Shown piece by piece: positions 7,673-15,700 of a DNA stretch of 37,500 nucleotides; the stretch's first letter is position 1, and the number at the start of each line of letters is the position of its first letter. Origin of the DNA: Streptococcus mitis (GTDB taxonomy: Bacteria > Bacillota > Bacilli > Lactobacillales > Streptococcaceae); contig NZ_CP012646.1 in the NCBI RefSeq assembly GCF_001281025.1, positions 172,501-210,000 of the forward strand, read 5' to 3'. The position numbers were made by a program, and so were the translations under genes. The notes under the pieces were generated by a model. The model was not told the origin of the DNA and ran no database searches. It saw only the letters and a program-made list of their open reading frames with translations.

Positions 7673-10324
7673 TTATTTACGGCGTCCTGGTCTTTCTTTG
7701 TAGCCATAGTAAGAATCTTCGATGATTTCTTGCATATGGTCAACCATTGGAAGGCGTGGGTTAGCTGGTGAACATTGGTCTTCGTAAGCAAGGAAGGCTA
7801 ATTCACGTGAATGTTCTTTCCATTCTTTTTCGTCGATACCTTGTGCTTTGAAGTTCATTTGGATACCTACGCGCTCACCAAGTTCATAGACAGCTTTTGC
7901 GTAAGATTCCACACCTTCTTCTGGAGTAGAAGCTGGAAGTCCAAGCATACGAGCGATATCTTGGTACTTCTCATCTGCACGGTAGTAGTTGTACTTAGGC
8001 CATGTTGCTGTCTTAGCTGGACGTGTACCGTTGTAGCGGATGACGTATGGAAGCAAGATAGCATTTGTACGACCGTGGATTGTGTGGAATTGCGCACCAA
8101 TCTTATGGGCCATTGAGTGAGAAATACCTAGGAAGGCATTGGCAAAGGCCATACCAGCGATTGTTGAAGCGTTATGCATTTTCTCGCGTGAATGGAAGTC
8201 TGCATTCTTAACTGAGCTTTCAAGGTTTTCGAATACAAGTTTGATCGCTTGAAGTGCAAGACCATCAGTGTAGTCGCTAGCCATTTGTGATACGTAAGCT
8301 TCAGTCGCGTGGGTCAATACGTCCATACCAGTGTCCGCAGCAACAAATCCAGGAACTGTCAATACCAAAGCAGGGTCTACGATTGCCACAGTTGGTGTCA
8401 ATGAGTAGTCAGCGATTGGGTATTTACGGTTATTTGCTTTATCAGAGATAACGGCAAATGGTGTTACTTCAGATCCTGTACCAGATGTTGTTGGGATTGC
8501 GATGAATTTAGTCTTCTTACCAAGCAACGGGAATTTGAAGGCACGTTTACGGATATCCATGAATTTTTGTACAAGGTCACGGAAGTCTACTTCTGGTTGT
8601 TCGTAGAAGAGCCACATTACTTTAGCAGCATCCATTGGAGATCCACCACCAAGAGCGATGATTGTATCTGGTTTGAAGGCACGCATGATTTCAGTACCAC
8701 GTTCAACTGTAGTGATATCTGGATCTGGTTCTACATCAGCAAAGATTTGGTAAACAACCTTATTGCGACGAAGATCAAGTTGTTCAATGATACGATCAAG
8801 GAAACCAAGCTCTACCATGGCATGGTCAGTAACGATCATGACACGTTCAACGTCACGACATTTTTGAAGGTATTGAATTGAATCACGTTCAAAGTATGTT
8901 TTTGAAGGAAGTTTCATCCATTGCATGTTATTTCTCCGTCTTCCGACTTTTTTGATATTCAAAAGGTTAATGGCACTAACGTTATCCCCAACTGAGTTAC
9001 GTCCGTAAGAACCACATCCGAGTGTCAATGATGGCAAGAAGGCATTGTAAACGTCCCCGATACCACCGAAAGTAGAAGGTGAGTTACAGATAACACGAAT
9101 AGCTTTAACAGCTTTACCAAATTCTTTAGTCAATTCTTCGTCAGCTGTGTGGATAGCTGCTGAGTGACCAAGACCGTTAAATTCAACCATTTGACGAGCT
9201 TTGGAAATACCATCTTCACGGCTTTCAGATTTCAAAACTGCGATAACTGGTGACAATTTTTCACGAGTCAATGGCTCGTTTTCACCAACTTCTTTACATT
9301 CTGCAGCAAGAATGTTTGTTCCTTCTGGAACTGTAAATCCTGCTTGCTCTGCAATCCAAGTTGCTGGTTTACCAACGATGTCAGCGTTCAATTTCGCACC
9401 AGCACAGTTTTTGCTGTTTGCTTTCACGCCGAAGCAGAATTCTTCAAGAAGAGCTTTTTCTTTCTTGTTTACAAAGTAAGTGTGGTAAGATTTGAACTCT
9501 GCTACAAATTCATCGTAAATTTCTTTATCAATGATAACCGCTTGTTCAGATGCACAGACCATACCATTATCAAATGATTTAGACATAACGATATCGTGTG
9601 CTGCTTGACGGATGTTTGCTGATTTTTCAACATAAGCTGGAACGTTTCCGGCACCTACCCCAAGAGCTGGTTTACCACATGAGTAAGCCGCTTTAACCAT
9701 GGCATTACCACCTGTTGCAAGAATTGTTGCAACGCCTTCGTGGTTCATAAGCGCACTAGTTGCTTCCATAGATGGTTCAGTGATCCACTGTACACAGTTT
9801 TCAGGAGCTCCTGCTTTAATCGCAGCATCACGAACGATTTGAGCTGCGTGAGCTGATGATTCTTGAGCTGAAGGGTGGAAGGCAAAGACGATTGGGTTAC
9901 GTGTCTTCAATGAAATCAATGATTTGAAGATCGCTGTTGATGTTGGGTTTGTTGTTGGAGTGATACCACAAACAACACCAACTGGTTCAGCGATAAGAGT
10001 CAAACCTGTTACATCGTCTTCTTCAATAACGCCAACTGTCTTAGTGTGGCGCATGTTGTTTACTACGTGTTCACAAGCAAACAAGTTCTTAGTTGCTTTA
10101 TCTTCAAATACACCACGTCCTGTTTCTTCAAAGGCATGTAAAGCCAATTCTCCGTGGGCATCCAAAGCTGCAACTGACGCTTTAGCTACGATGTAGTCGA
10201 CCTGTTCTTGGTCGAGTTTACGCATTTCCTCAAGAGCAACTAAAGCTTTTTGCACCAAGCCATCGACATGCTTTTCAGCAGCGAGTTTCTTTTCTTCTGG
10301 TGTCACAGTTTTTTTATCAGCCAT
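7673..10324 (-). CDS. adhE: Bifunctional acetaldehyde-CoA / alcohol dehydrogenase
   Basis: It reduces acetyl-CoA to acetaldehyde and then ethanol, regenerating NAD during fermentation; members form filaments (spirosomes). The 883-aa product is a fusion. The N-terminal aldehyde dehydrogenase half (about 1-450) carries the catalytic Cys near residue 257 in NGMVCASEQ. The C-terminal iron-dependent alcohol dehydrogenase half (about 455-883) has the ALGGGSPMDAAK nucleotide motif and the metal-binding His-rich motif GISHSMAHKIGA...HTIHGR. The ATG at 10324 is chosen over one 21 nt upstream because GGAGG sits 6 nt before it. It is monocistronic. Its promoter is flanked by Rex-like operators, so control by the NADH/NAD ratio is likely. 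Confidence 0.97.
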   Translation of the reverse strand: MADKKTVTPEEKKLAAEKHVDGLVQKALVALEEMRKLDQEQVDYIVAKASVAALDAHGELALHAFEETGRGVFEDKATKNLFACEHVVNNMRHTKTVGVIEEDDVTGLTLIAEPVGVVCGITPTTNPTSTAIFKSLISLKTRNPIVFAFHPSAQESSAHAAQIVRDAAIKAGAPENCVQWITEPSMEATSALMNHEGVATILATGGNAMVKAAYSCGKPALGVGAGNVPAYVEKSANIRQAAHDIVMSKSFDNGMVCASEQAVIIDKEIYDEFVAEFKSYHTYFVNKKEKALLEEFCFGVKANSKNCAGAKLNADIVGKPATWIAEQAGFTVPEGTNILAAECKEVGENEPLTREKLSPVIAVLKSESREDGISKARQMVEFNGLGHSAAIHTADEELTKEFGKAVKAIRVICNSPSTFGGIGDVYNAFLPSLTLGCGSYGRNSVGDNVSAINLLNIKKVGRRRNNMQWMKLPSKTYFERDSIQYLQKCRDVERVMIVTDHAMVELGFLDRIIEQLDLRRNKVVYQIFADVEPDPDITTVERGTEIMRAFKPDTIIALGGGSPMDAAKVMWLFYEQPEVDFRDLVQKFMDIRKRAFKFPLLGKKTKFIAIPTTSGTGSEVTPFAVISDKANNRKYPIADYSLTPTVAIVDPALVLTVPGFVAADTGMDVLTHATEAYVSQMASDYTDGLALQAIKLVFENLESSVKNADFHSREKMHNASTIAGMAFANAFLGISHSMAHKIGAQFHTIHGRTNAILLPYVIRYNGTRPAKTATWPKYNYYRADEKYQDIARMLGLPASTPEEGVESYAKAVYELGERVGIQMNFKAQGIDEKEWKEHSRELAFLAYEDQCSPANPRLPMVDHMQEIIEDSYYGYKERPGRRK

Positions 10325-10358
10325 ATTTTCCTCCATAGCTTTCAAGGATCGATATCCT

Positions 10359-10376
10359 TTGTTAATTTTTTCACAA
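10359..10376. promoter_or_regulatory. Rex-like operator O1 of adhE
   Basis: TTGTTAA-TTTT-TTCACAA matches the Rex consensus TTGTGAA-N4-TTCACAA with one mismatch. It covers the predicted transcription start (about 10374), a repressing position. Confidence 0.7.
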
Positions 10377-10380
10377 GTTT

Positions 10381-10409
10381 ATTATAACGCATTATTTCAA
10401 CTTTGTAAA
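10381..10409 (-). promoter_or_regulatory. adhE promoter
   Basis: On the minus strand, -35 TTTACA (10404-10409), a 17-bp spacer and a perfect -10 TATAAT (10381-10386). The -35 lies inside Rex-like operator O2. Confidence 0.75.
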
Positions 10410-10420
10410 CAGTTTCATAA
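10403..10420. promoter_or_regulatory. Rex-like operator O2 of adhE
   Basis: TTGTAAA-CAGT-TTCATAA matches the Rex consensus with one mismatch per half and overlaps the -35 hexamer. Its centre is exactly 44 bp from that of O1. Confidence 0.6.
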
Positions 10421-10446
10421 ACATTTCACAAAGAATTTTTTATTGT

Positions 10447-10464
10447 TTGTGAATTTTTTCTCAT
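10447..10464. promoter_or_regulatory. Rex-like operator O3 of adhE
   Basis: TTGTGAA-TTTT-TTCTCAT has a perfect left half and two mismatches in the right half. Its centre is exactly 44 bp from that of O2 and about 81 bp upstream of the predicted start. Isolated TTGTGAA and TTCACAA half-sites also occur at 10497-10503 and 10527-10533. Confidence 0.5.
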
Positions 10465-10573
10465 TTTCTTTACTTATCAAGTTTTTTCTTTAGAGTTTGT
10501 GAAATGAATTTCAAATATTTTTTTATTTCACAAGCTTGATTGGAAGAGGAGCTTGGAAAGAGATAGATTTTCT

Positions 10574-10587
10574 AGTAAGCGCTTACT
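10574..10587. promoter_or_regulatory. cre-like palindrome upstream of adhE
   Basis: AGTAAGCGCTTACT is a perfect 14-bp palindrome with the AAGCGCTT core typical of CcpA (cre) sites. It lies about 200 bp upstream of the adhE start, between the MORN-gene terminator and the Rex-like cluster. It may serve adhE as a distant site or the upstream transcript. Confidence 0.55.
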
Positions 10588-10598
10588 TTTAGGTACTA

Positions 10599-10624
10599 AC
10601 AATACCTCCTTTGATAAGGAGGCT
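10599..10624 (-). terminator. Probable terminator after the MORN gene
   Basis: On the minus strand GCCTCC and GGAGGT arms form a short hairpin within 10604-10623 directly after the stop codon at 10625. The T run after it is poor, so read-through towards adhE is possible. Confidence 0.45.
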
Positions 10625-11035
10625 TTATTTTTGTTGAAAAACGCCTTGTTTAAAAGTCCCTTCATAAACGACTTCTTGTTCTGTTGTTAGTTTCCCTTTT
10701 CCTTCAGCCTGACCATTTACAAAATCACCTTCGTAGGTCCAGCCTTCTTTAGATTGAAAGGTACCTTTTCCGTTGAAGGCTCCATTGTTGAAACCACCAG
10801 TATACTGGTCTCCATTTTGGAAAGTAATGGTACCCTGTCCATTCATTTTACCACGGACAAGACTGCCGTCGTAAACAATGGTTCCATTATCAAGCTTTAG
10901 AACACCTTTTCCGGGAATATTTAGAAAAAAGACGAGCACAGCACAAAAAACAATCGTAACTACTGCCAAAAGCTCTAAACGTGGGCGAGTCAGATAGACA
11001 CGATACTTTTCGTAAAAATTCTTAAGATTTTCCAT
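10625..11035 (-). CDS. Membrane-anchored MORN-repeat protein
   Basis: The product is about 136 aa with a short basic N-terminus, one membrane segment near residues 23-42 (LLAVVTIVFCAVLVFFL), then four or so tandem MORN-type repeats. The visible repeat cores are YDGSLVRGKMNGQG, YTGGFNNGAFNGKG, YEGDFVNGQAEGKG and YEGTFKQG. MORN repeats generally mediate binding to membranes or proteins; the role here is unknown. The ATG at 11035 is preferred over GTG at 11041 because AGGAG lies about 8 nt upstream. The gene overlaps the 3' end of the tyrosine phosphatase gene by 14 nt, so co-translation is likely. This pairing may be functional, but that is inference. Confidence 0.85.
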   Translation of the reverse strand: MENLKNFYEKYRVYLTRPRLELLAVVTIVFCAVLVFFLNIPGKGVLKLDNGTIVYDGSLVRGKMNGQGTITFQNGDQYTGGFNNGAFNGKGTFQSKEGWTYEGDFVNGQAEGKGKLTTEQEVVYEGTFKQGVFQQK

Positions 11036-11465
11036 CTTCACTCTCCTTTTCTAAACGTTCTAACCAAGCTTGACAACCCTCTTGAACACGCTGATAGGTT
11101 TCTTCAAAATCTCCTGTATACCAAGGATCTGGAACACTTTCAGATGCAAATGAGTAAATCTTATCTTGACAGTCTACTGGACACATCTGACGTAGGTCAG
11201 AAACATTTGAAGCATCCATGCCGATAATATAATCAAAGGCTTCAAAATCTTCCTTACTAATCTGAAGCGATGTTTTGGCTTTGTCGTAAGGAATCTCATA
11301 CTGTTGAAAAATCCCTTGAGTTCCCTTATGAATCGGATTGCCATGTTCCCAAGAAGAAGTCGCTCGACTTTGGATTTCATAATTATCTGTCATTGATTTC
11401 ATAACAAACTCAGCCATAGGACTACGGCAAATATTCCCCAGACAGACAAAGACTAGTTTTTTCAT
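11022..11465 (-). CDS. Low-molecular-weight protein tyrosine phosphatase
   Basis: It removes phosphate from phosphotyrosine in cytoplasmic proteins. The 147-aa product has the P-loop CX5R at the N-terminus (C8-LGNIC-R14-S) and the general-acid Asp in the DPWYTGDF segment near residue 120, both diagnostic of the LMW-PTP family. Family members in streptococci have been linked to stress resistance and virulence. It is followed by an overlapping MORN-repeat gene and lies downstream of yajC, separated by a terminator. AAAGGAAA before the ATG serves as ribosome binding site. The substrate cannot be deduced. Confidence 0.95.
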   Translation of the reverse strand: MKKLVFVCLGNICRSPMAEFVMKSMTDNYEIQSRATSSWEHGNPIHKGTQGIFQQYEIPYDKAKTSLQISKEDFEAFDYIIGMDASNVSDLRQMCPVDCQDKIYSFASESVPDPWYTGDFEETYQRVQEGCQAWLERLEKESEDGKS

Positions 11466-11483
11466 CCCATTTCCTTTCTTTTA

Positions 11484-11512
11484 TAGAAAAACGGGAGTTA
11501 GTAATCCCGTCT
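11484..11512 (-). terminator. yajC terminator
   Basis: ACGGGA (11491-11496) and TCCCGT (11505-11510) form the stem. On the minus strand it is followed by T5. It ends the yajC transcript just before the phosphatase gene. Confidence 0.85.
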
Positions 11513-11811
11513 TATTTTTCAATTGCACCTTCTAGTGAAGCTGTTTCTTTCAGCGGTAATACTGTCTTGATAGCAGCTAGTTCAAAAGTCAAGTAAACTC
11601 CATCTACATCAAGAACAATCGTTCTCTTCTCAGTATCTACTTCATCGACTGTTCCGTAAAGTCCACCGATTGTAATCACTTCATAGCCTTTTTGCAGTTT
11701 ATTTAAGCTTTCCATACGTTTTTGTGCTTGTTTCTTTTGAGAGCGTTGCATAAAGAACATTAAGCCTAACATCGCTACAAGCATAATTAAAAATGTATAA
11801 TTTGGATTCAT
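11512..11811 (-). CDS. yajC: Preprotein translocase accessory subunit YajC
   Basis: This small inner-membrane partner of the Sec translocase has 99 aa. One N-terminal membrane segment lies at about residues 4-21 (TFLIMLVAMLGLMFFM), followed by the typical RSQKKQAQKR basic stretch, then a soluble domain with GYEVITIGGLYGTVDEVD. The layout and GxxGTV motif are characteristic. An ATG preceded by AAAGGAGAA is used. It is probably a single-gene unit between tkt's terminator and its own. Confidence 0.93.
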   Translation of the reverse strand: MNPNYTFLIMLVAMLGLMFFMQRSQKKQAQKRMESLNKLQKGYEVITIGGLYGTVDEVDTEKRTIVLDVDGVYLTFELAAIKTVLPLKETASLEGAIEK

Positions 11812-11895
11812 TTTCTTCTCCTTTGTCTTTTACATAGGACTACTATATCAAATTTCAGCTACTTTTACAAGATTGTACCTTGCTTTTCTAATAAG

Positions 11896-11923
11896 AAAAA
11901 CCAGAGCTTGCGCCCTGATTTTT
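11896..11923 (-). terminator. tkt terminator
   Basis: On the minus strand a stem AAAATCAGGGC / GCTCTGGTTTTT with a GCAA tetraloop and a T5 tail lies 5 nt after the tkt stop codon. Confidence 0.88.
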
Positions 11924-11927
11924 AGGA

Positions 11928-13904
11928 TTATTTCAAGTTTTGAACGACTTTTACAAGATTTTCAACTGTAAATCCGTACTCTGCCAATACTTTTGGTGCT
12001 GGAGCAGAGGCTCCGAAGGTATCAATACCGAGAACAGCACCATCTAGACCAACATATTTGTACCAGTTTTGAGTTGCACCCATTTCGACTGCAACACGAC
12101 GGCGAACTGCATTTGGAAGAATTTCTTCCTTGTAAGCCGCATCTTGTTTATCAAAGACATCTGTAGATGGCATGCTGACTACGCGGACTTTTGCACCTTG
12201 ACTAGCCAACTCTTTGGCAGCTGAGACAGCAAGATTAACCTCTGAACCTGTCGCAATCAAGATGGTATCAAAGTCTGCTGCATTTTCATAGACAACATAG
12301 GCACCTTTTGCAACCTTGTCGAAGTCTGTTCCCTCTTCAACAGTCAAGTTTTGACGTGTCAAGACAAGGGCAGTTGGTGTTTTCTCACTTGTCACTGCAA
12401 GGTACCAAGCTGCTTGCGTTTCACGCGCATCTGCTGGACGGAAAACATTCAGATTTGGCATAGCACGAAGACCTGCTAAGTGCTCAACTGGTTCGTGCGT
12501 AGGACCGTCTTCCCCGACTGCGATTGAATCGTGGGTAAAGACATAAGTCACAGGAAGTCCTTGTAAGGCTGACAAGCGAACAGCTGCCTTCACATAGTCA
12601 GAGAAGACGAAGAAAGTACCACCGTATACACGAAGTCCACCGTGAAGGGCCATCCCGTTCAAAATCGTTCCCATTGCAAATTCACGAACACCAAACTGAA
12701 TGTTACGGTTCAAGCGATTGGCATCGTCTTGAAGTCCGTCAGTCTTGATATAAGTCATGTTTGAGTGAGCTAGGTCAGCTGATCCACCTAGGAAGGTTGG
12801 TAACTTAGCTGCCACAACGTTCAAAGCATCCTGACTCGAGTTACGAGTTGCTTGAGAGAAACCATTTTCTAAAGCTGGGAAGTCTGCTGGAGTCACTTCA
12901 ACTGGATCACGTCCATCGATGATAGCTTTTACTTCTGCAGCCAGTTCTGGATGAGCCTCTTTATAGTCAGCAACTAATTCAGTCCAAGCTTGATAAGCTG
13001 ATGCGCCACGATCTGCAACATGTTCTTTGAAATCAGCATAAACTTGTTCTGGTATTTCAAATGGTTCATAGTCCCAAACAAGTGCTTGACGAGTAGCTGC
13101 AGTTTCATCTGCTCCAAGAGGAGCACCGTGTACAGCATTAGTTCCTTGTTTGTTTGGAGAACCGTATCCAATAACCGTCTTCACTTCAATCAAAGATGGT
13201 TTTCCTGAAGCTTTAGCTGTTTCGATAGCAGCATGGATTGCTTCTAAGTCTGTTCCATCTTCTACCAAGGCAGTATGCCAACCGTAGGCATTGTAACGGT
13301 CACGAACACTTTCTGTAAAGGAATCCTTTGTCTCACCATCCAAGTTGATGTCATTTGAATCATAAAGAACAACCAACTTGTCTAGTTTTTGCAAACCTGC
13401 GTATGAAGCCGCCTCACTTGAGACACCTTCCATCAAGTCTCCGTCTCCACAGATAACGTAAGTATAGTGGTCAAAGATATTGTAGCCTTCGCGGTTATAT
13501 TTGGCTGCCAAGAAACGTTCTGCTTGGGCAAAACCAGTGGCAGTTGAAATCCCTTGACCTAGAGGACCTGTTGTAGCATCAATCCCTGCTGTATGGCCAA
13601 ATTCTGGGTGACCTGGTGTTTTTGAACCCCATTGACGGAAGCTCTTGATCTCATCCATGCTGACATCTTCAAAGCCAGAAAGGTGAAGAAGGGCATAAAG
13701 AAGCATTGAACCGTGACCAGCTGAAAGAATAAAACGGTCGCGGTTAATCCAGTTTGGTTGAGCTGGATTGATACGAAGTTGTTTTGTAAAGAGGCTGTAA
13801 GCCATCGGAGCCGCTCCCATAACCACACCTGGGTGACCTGAGTTGGCTTTGTTGATAGCGTCAATACCTAGGAAACGAATTGCATTAACAGATAGATTTG
13901 ACAT
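11928..13904 (-). CDS. tkt: Transketolase
   Basis: This thiamine-diphosphate enzyme of the non-oxidative pentose phosphate pathway transfers two-carbon units between sugar phosphates. The 658-aa product has the [15 protein letters not shown] segment near residue 63, the ThDP-binding [15 protein letters not shown] motif near residue 154, and the pyrimidine-binding domain with the transketolase signature around [20 protein letters not shown] near residue 470. Length is normal. A strong promoter with a 17-bp spacer and the ribosome binding site AAAGGAA precede it. Substrate specificity is not separable by eye from other transketolase-type enzymes, but chromosomal context favours the housekeeping enzyme. 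Confidence 0.96.
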   Translation of the reverse strand: MSNLSVNAIRFLGIDAINKANSGHPGVVMGAAPMAYSLFTKQLRINPAQPNWINRDRFILSAGHGSMLLYALLHLSGFEDVSMDEIKSFRQWGSKTPGHPEFGHTAGIDATTGPLGQGISTATGFAQAERFLAAKYNREGYNIFDHYTYVICGDGDLMEGVSSEAASYAGLQKLDKLVVLYDSNDINLDGETKDSFTESVRDRYNAYGWHTALVEDGTDLEAIHAAIETAKASGKPSLIEVKTVIGYGSPNKQGTNAVHGAPLGADETAATRQALVWDYEPFEIPEQVYADFKEHVADRGASAYQAWTELVADYKEAHPELAAEVKAIIDGRDPVEVTPADFPALENGFSQATRNSSQDALNVVAAKLPTFLGGSADLAHSNMTYIKTDGLQDDANRLNRNIQFGVREFAMGTILNGMALHGGLRVYGGTFFVFSDYVKAAVRLSALQGLPVTYVFTHDSIAVGEDGPTHEPVEHLAGLRAMPNLNVFRPADARETQAAWYLAVTSEKTPTALVLTRQNLTVEEGTDFDKVAKGAYVVYENAADFDTILIATGSEVNLAVSAAKELASQGAKVRVVSMPSTDVFDKQDAAYKEEILPNAVRRRVAVEMGATQNWYKYVGLDGAVLGIDTFGASAPAPKVLAEYGFTVENLVKVVQNLK

Positions 13905-13956
13905 AGAATTTCCTTTCTATTTGAGGTGATGATTGAATCACACATTCTATTTTACT

Positions 13957-13985
13957 ATTATATGAAAAAATACATAGAATAGCAA
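13957..13985 (-). promoter_or_regulatory. tkt promoter
   Basis: On the minus strand, -35 TTGCTA (13980-13985), a 17-bp spacer and -10 TATAAT (13957-13962). The leader contains an inverted repeat GTGAT / ATCAC at 13926-13941. The promoter lies in the weak hairpin that follows the 207-aa gene. Confidence 0.78.
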
Positions 13986-14019
13986 TTAAACAATTCGACG
14001 TAAATAAGTATTCTATTTG

Positions 14020-14643
14020 CTATCCTCTAGTCGCCTGATAGTAGGGAAGTAAGCGCTCATAAGCTTCATCTAATTTTTCTAAAATCACTTCTAATGATTG
14101 ATTTTCTATAAAAGCAACATCTGCTTTAACTAACACTTTTCGGATTTCTTGACTGCCTATCTTCTCGACTAAGACCTGACGATTTTCTTCGTTCGCCTCC
14201 CACCGTTGACTTTGACCATCAGAGTAGGCTAGATAATAAATCCCTTCTACTGGTGGAATTTCTAAAACCTTGGCCTGCTTGCCTAGAGTTTGCTCATCTT
14301 TCTTGCGCTCGATGAAACTGACTTCTAGTGAGACTCCAAAACCAGAAGAACTTCCGTACAAACGTAAGGCCATCATTGGCTCTGTCACTTTCCCCTCACG
14401 ATGTAGATAAGCCCAGAAGTGTGGTCGCAAACGTTGCGCCTGATTCATCCACTGGCTAGTCTGTTGGAGTTGCCATTCTGGATGGCTTGCTTGAAAGGCT
14501 TTAGCTAGCTCTGTAAAAGCCTTTCTGGCCTCTTGACCTTTGTGGCGAAATGCCAGCATTTTTTCTCGCTCTGCTCCAGACTTATCCGGATTACGGTACT
14601 GCAAACCAGCAAAGTCTAGATAGTCTCTTATCTTATTCAACAT
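14020..14643 (-). CDS. Conserved hypothetical protein, 207 aa
   Basis: I do not recognise a family with certainty. The product is soluble, lysine- and glutamate-rich, with no signal peptide or membrane segment. Visible features are an N-terminal helical part (about 1-70), a central strand-like part (about 85-140) containing RLYGSSSGFGVSLEVSFIERK and IPPVEGIYYLAY, and a helical C-terminus. The central part faintly recalls nucleic-acid-modification-related domains (McrB N-terminal type), but this is weak. It has a good GGAGGAG ribosome binding site. It lies directly after the jag terminator and before tkt, so it may be transcribed by read-through from rnpA-yidC-jag. Confidence 0.8.
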   Translation of the reverse strand: MLNKIRDYLDFAGLQYRNPDKSGAEREKMLAFRHKGQEARKAFTELAKAFQASHPEWQLQQTSQWMNQAQRLRPHFWAYLHREGKVTEPMMALRLYGSSSGFGVSLEVSFIERKKDEQTLGKQAKVLEIPPVEGIYYLAYSDGQSQRWEANEENRQVLVEKIGSQEIRKVLVKADVAFIENQSLEVILEKLDEAYERLLPYYQATRG

Positions 14644-14665
14644 TAATTTAATCTCCTCCAGCTAG

Positions 14666-14691
14666 CAAAAAATCAGGAGAACCCTGATTTT
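14666..14691 (-). terminator. jag terminator
   Basis: On the minus strand AAAATCAGG / CCTGATTTTTT form a stem with a short loop immediately after the jag stop codon at 14694. It lies just before the ribosome binding site of the 207-aa gene. Confidence 0.85.
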
Positions 14692-14693
14692 AC

Positions 14694-15683
14694 TTATTCT
14701 GTATCTACAACGACATAGCGATTTGGCTCATCACCCTCAGAGTAACTAGTCACGCCATCCATACGTGAAATAATACGATGGATGATCTTGCGTTCGCTAT
14801 TTGACATAGGATCTGTTTGATGACTACGTCCTTCTTCTAAAACACGAGTCGCCAATTTTTGAGCATAGGTCTGTAAGACTTCTGCACGATGTTCAACATA
14901 ATCATTGACATTAATAGTAATGTAGAAGGTTCTTGAATAGCGGTTGTAAAGATAATTTTGAGCCAATAGTTGCAAGGCCTTCAAAACTTTACCATGATAA
15001 CCAATAATACGCCCTGGCTCATTGGTATCAATTTGTAAATTGATGCTACGACGGTTATAATCATTTGAAATCGTCGCCTCAACATCCATATCATCAATGA
15101 TTGTTTGGACATAAGTCGTTACTTCCGTAGCTACTTGTTCAATGTCAAAACTCGGTTCCACTTTTAAGCCCAAATCTTCTAATTCTTGACTTTCAGTTCG
15201 TTCAGCTTGAGTCTCGACAATAGGAGTTTCTACTTCTTCTCCGAAACCAGCTTCTTCAAGCTGTAATTCATTTAAAATCTCAATATGCCCAGTTTCTTCT
15301 AAAATGGTGTTAGCATGTTTTTCATTTTTCAAAATTTCAGCCTTAACTTCATCAGAAACCCCTTGGCCTTCTTCTTCAATCTTTTTAATTGCTTCTACAA
15401 CATGACCCAAATCAACGGTTGCTTCACTGACCGTTTTGACCGGTTCATTTTGTTCATTGATTTCTTTAGGAACACCCTTAACAGCTTGTTGATTTGCTTT
15501 AATGACAGTTGTTTCACTAATAGCTTCAATGTCAACCTGAGCTGGTTTTTTACCAAATAAACCAAGAAATCCATTTTTTTCACGAGAAATGACTTTGATG
15601 TGAGCCTTCATTCTTGGAATATCTAATTCTTTCAATCCTTTCTGGATTGCTTCTTCAACAGTTGAACCTGTAAATACTACCAT
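14694..15683 (-). CDS. jag: RNA-binding cell-elongation regulator Jag/EloR (KhpB)
   Basis: In streptococci this protein, with KhpA, regulates cell elongation and division and binds RNA. The 329-aa product has an N-terminal Jag_N domain (about 1-50, VVFTGSTVEEAIQKGL), a long acidic linker (about 55-190), a KH domain with the GYHG loop near residue 230, and a C-terminal R3H domain with the ERKIIHR motif (Arg-x3-His). It is the third gene of rnpA-yidC-jag, 17 nt after yidC. This cluster is conserved in Firmicutes and ties membrane insertion to RNA processing. The start has an AAGGAGGAA ribosome binding site. Confidence 0.95.
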   Translation of the reverse strand: MVVFTGSTVEEAIQKGLKELDIPRMKAHIKVISREKNGFLGLFGKKPAQVDIEAISETTVIKANQQAVKGVPKEINEQNEPVKTVSEATVDLGHVVEAIKKIEEEGQGVSDEVKAEILKNEKHANTILEETGHIEILNELQLEEAGFGEEVETPIVETQAERTESQELEDLGLKVEPSFDIEQVATEVTTYVQTIIDDMDVEATISNDYNRRSINLQIDTNEPGRIIGYHGKVLKALQLLAQNYLYNRYSRTFYITINVNDYVEHRAEVLQTYAQKLATRVLEEGRSHQTDPMSNSERKIIHRIISRMDGVTSYSEGDEPNRYVVVDTE

Positions 15684-15700
15684 TACCAGATTCCTCCTTA

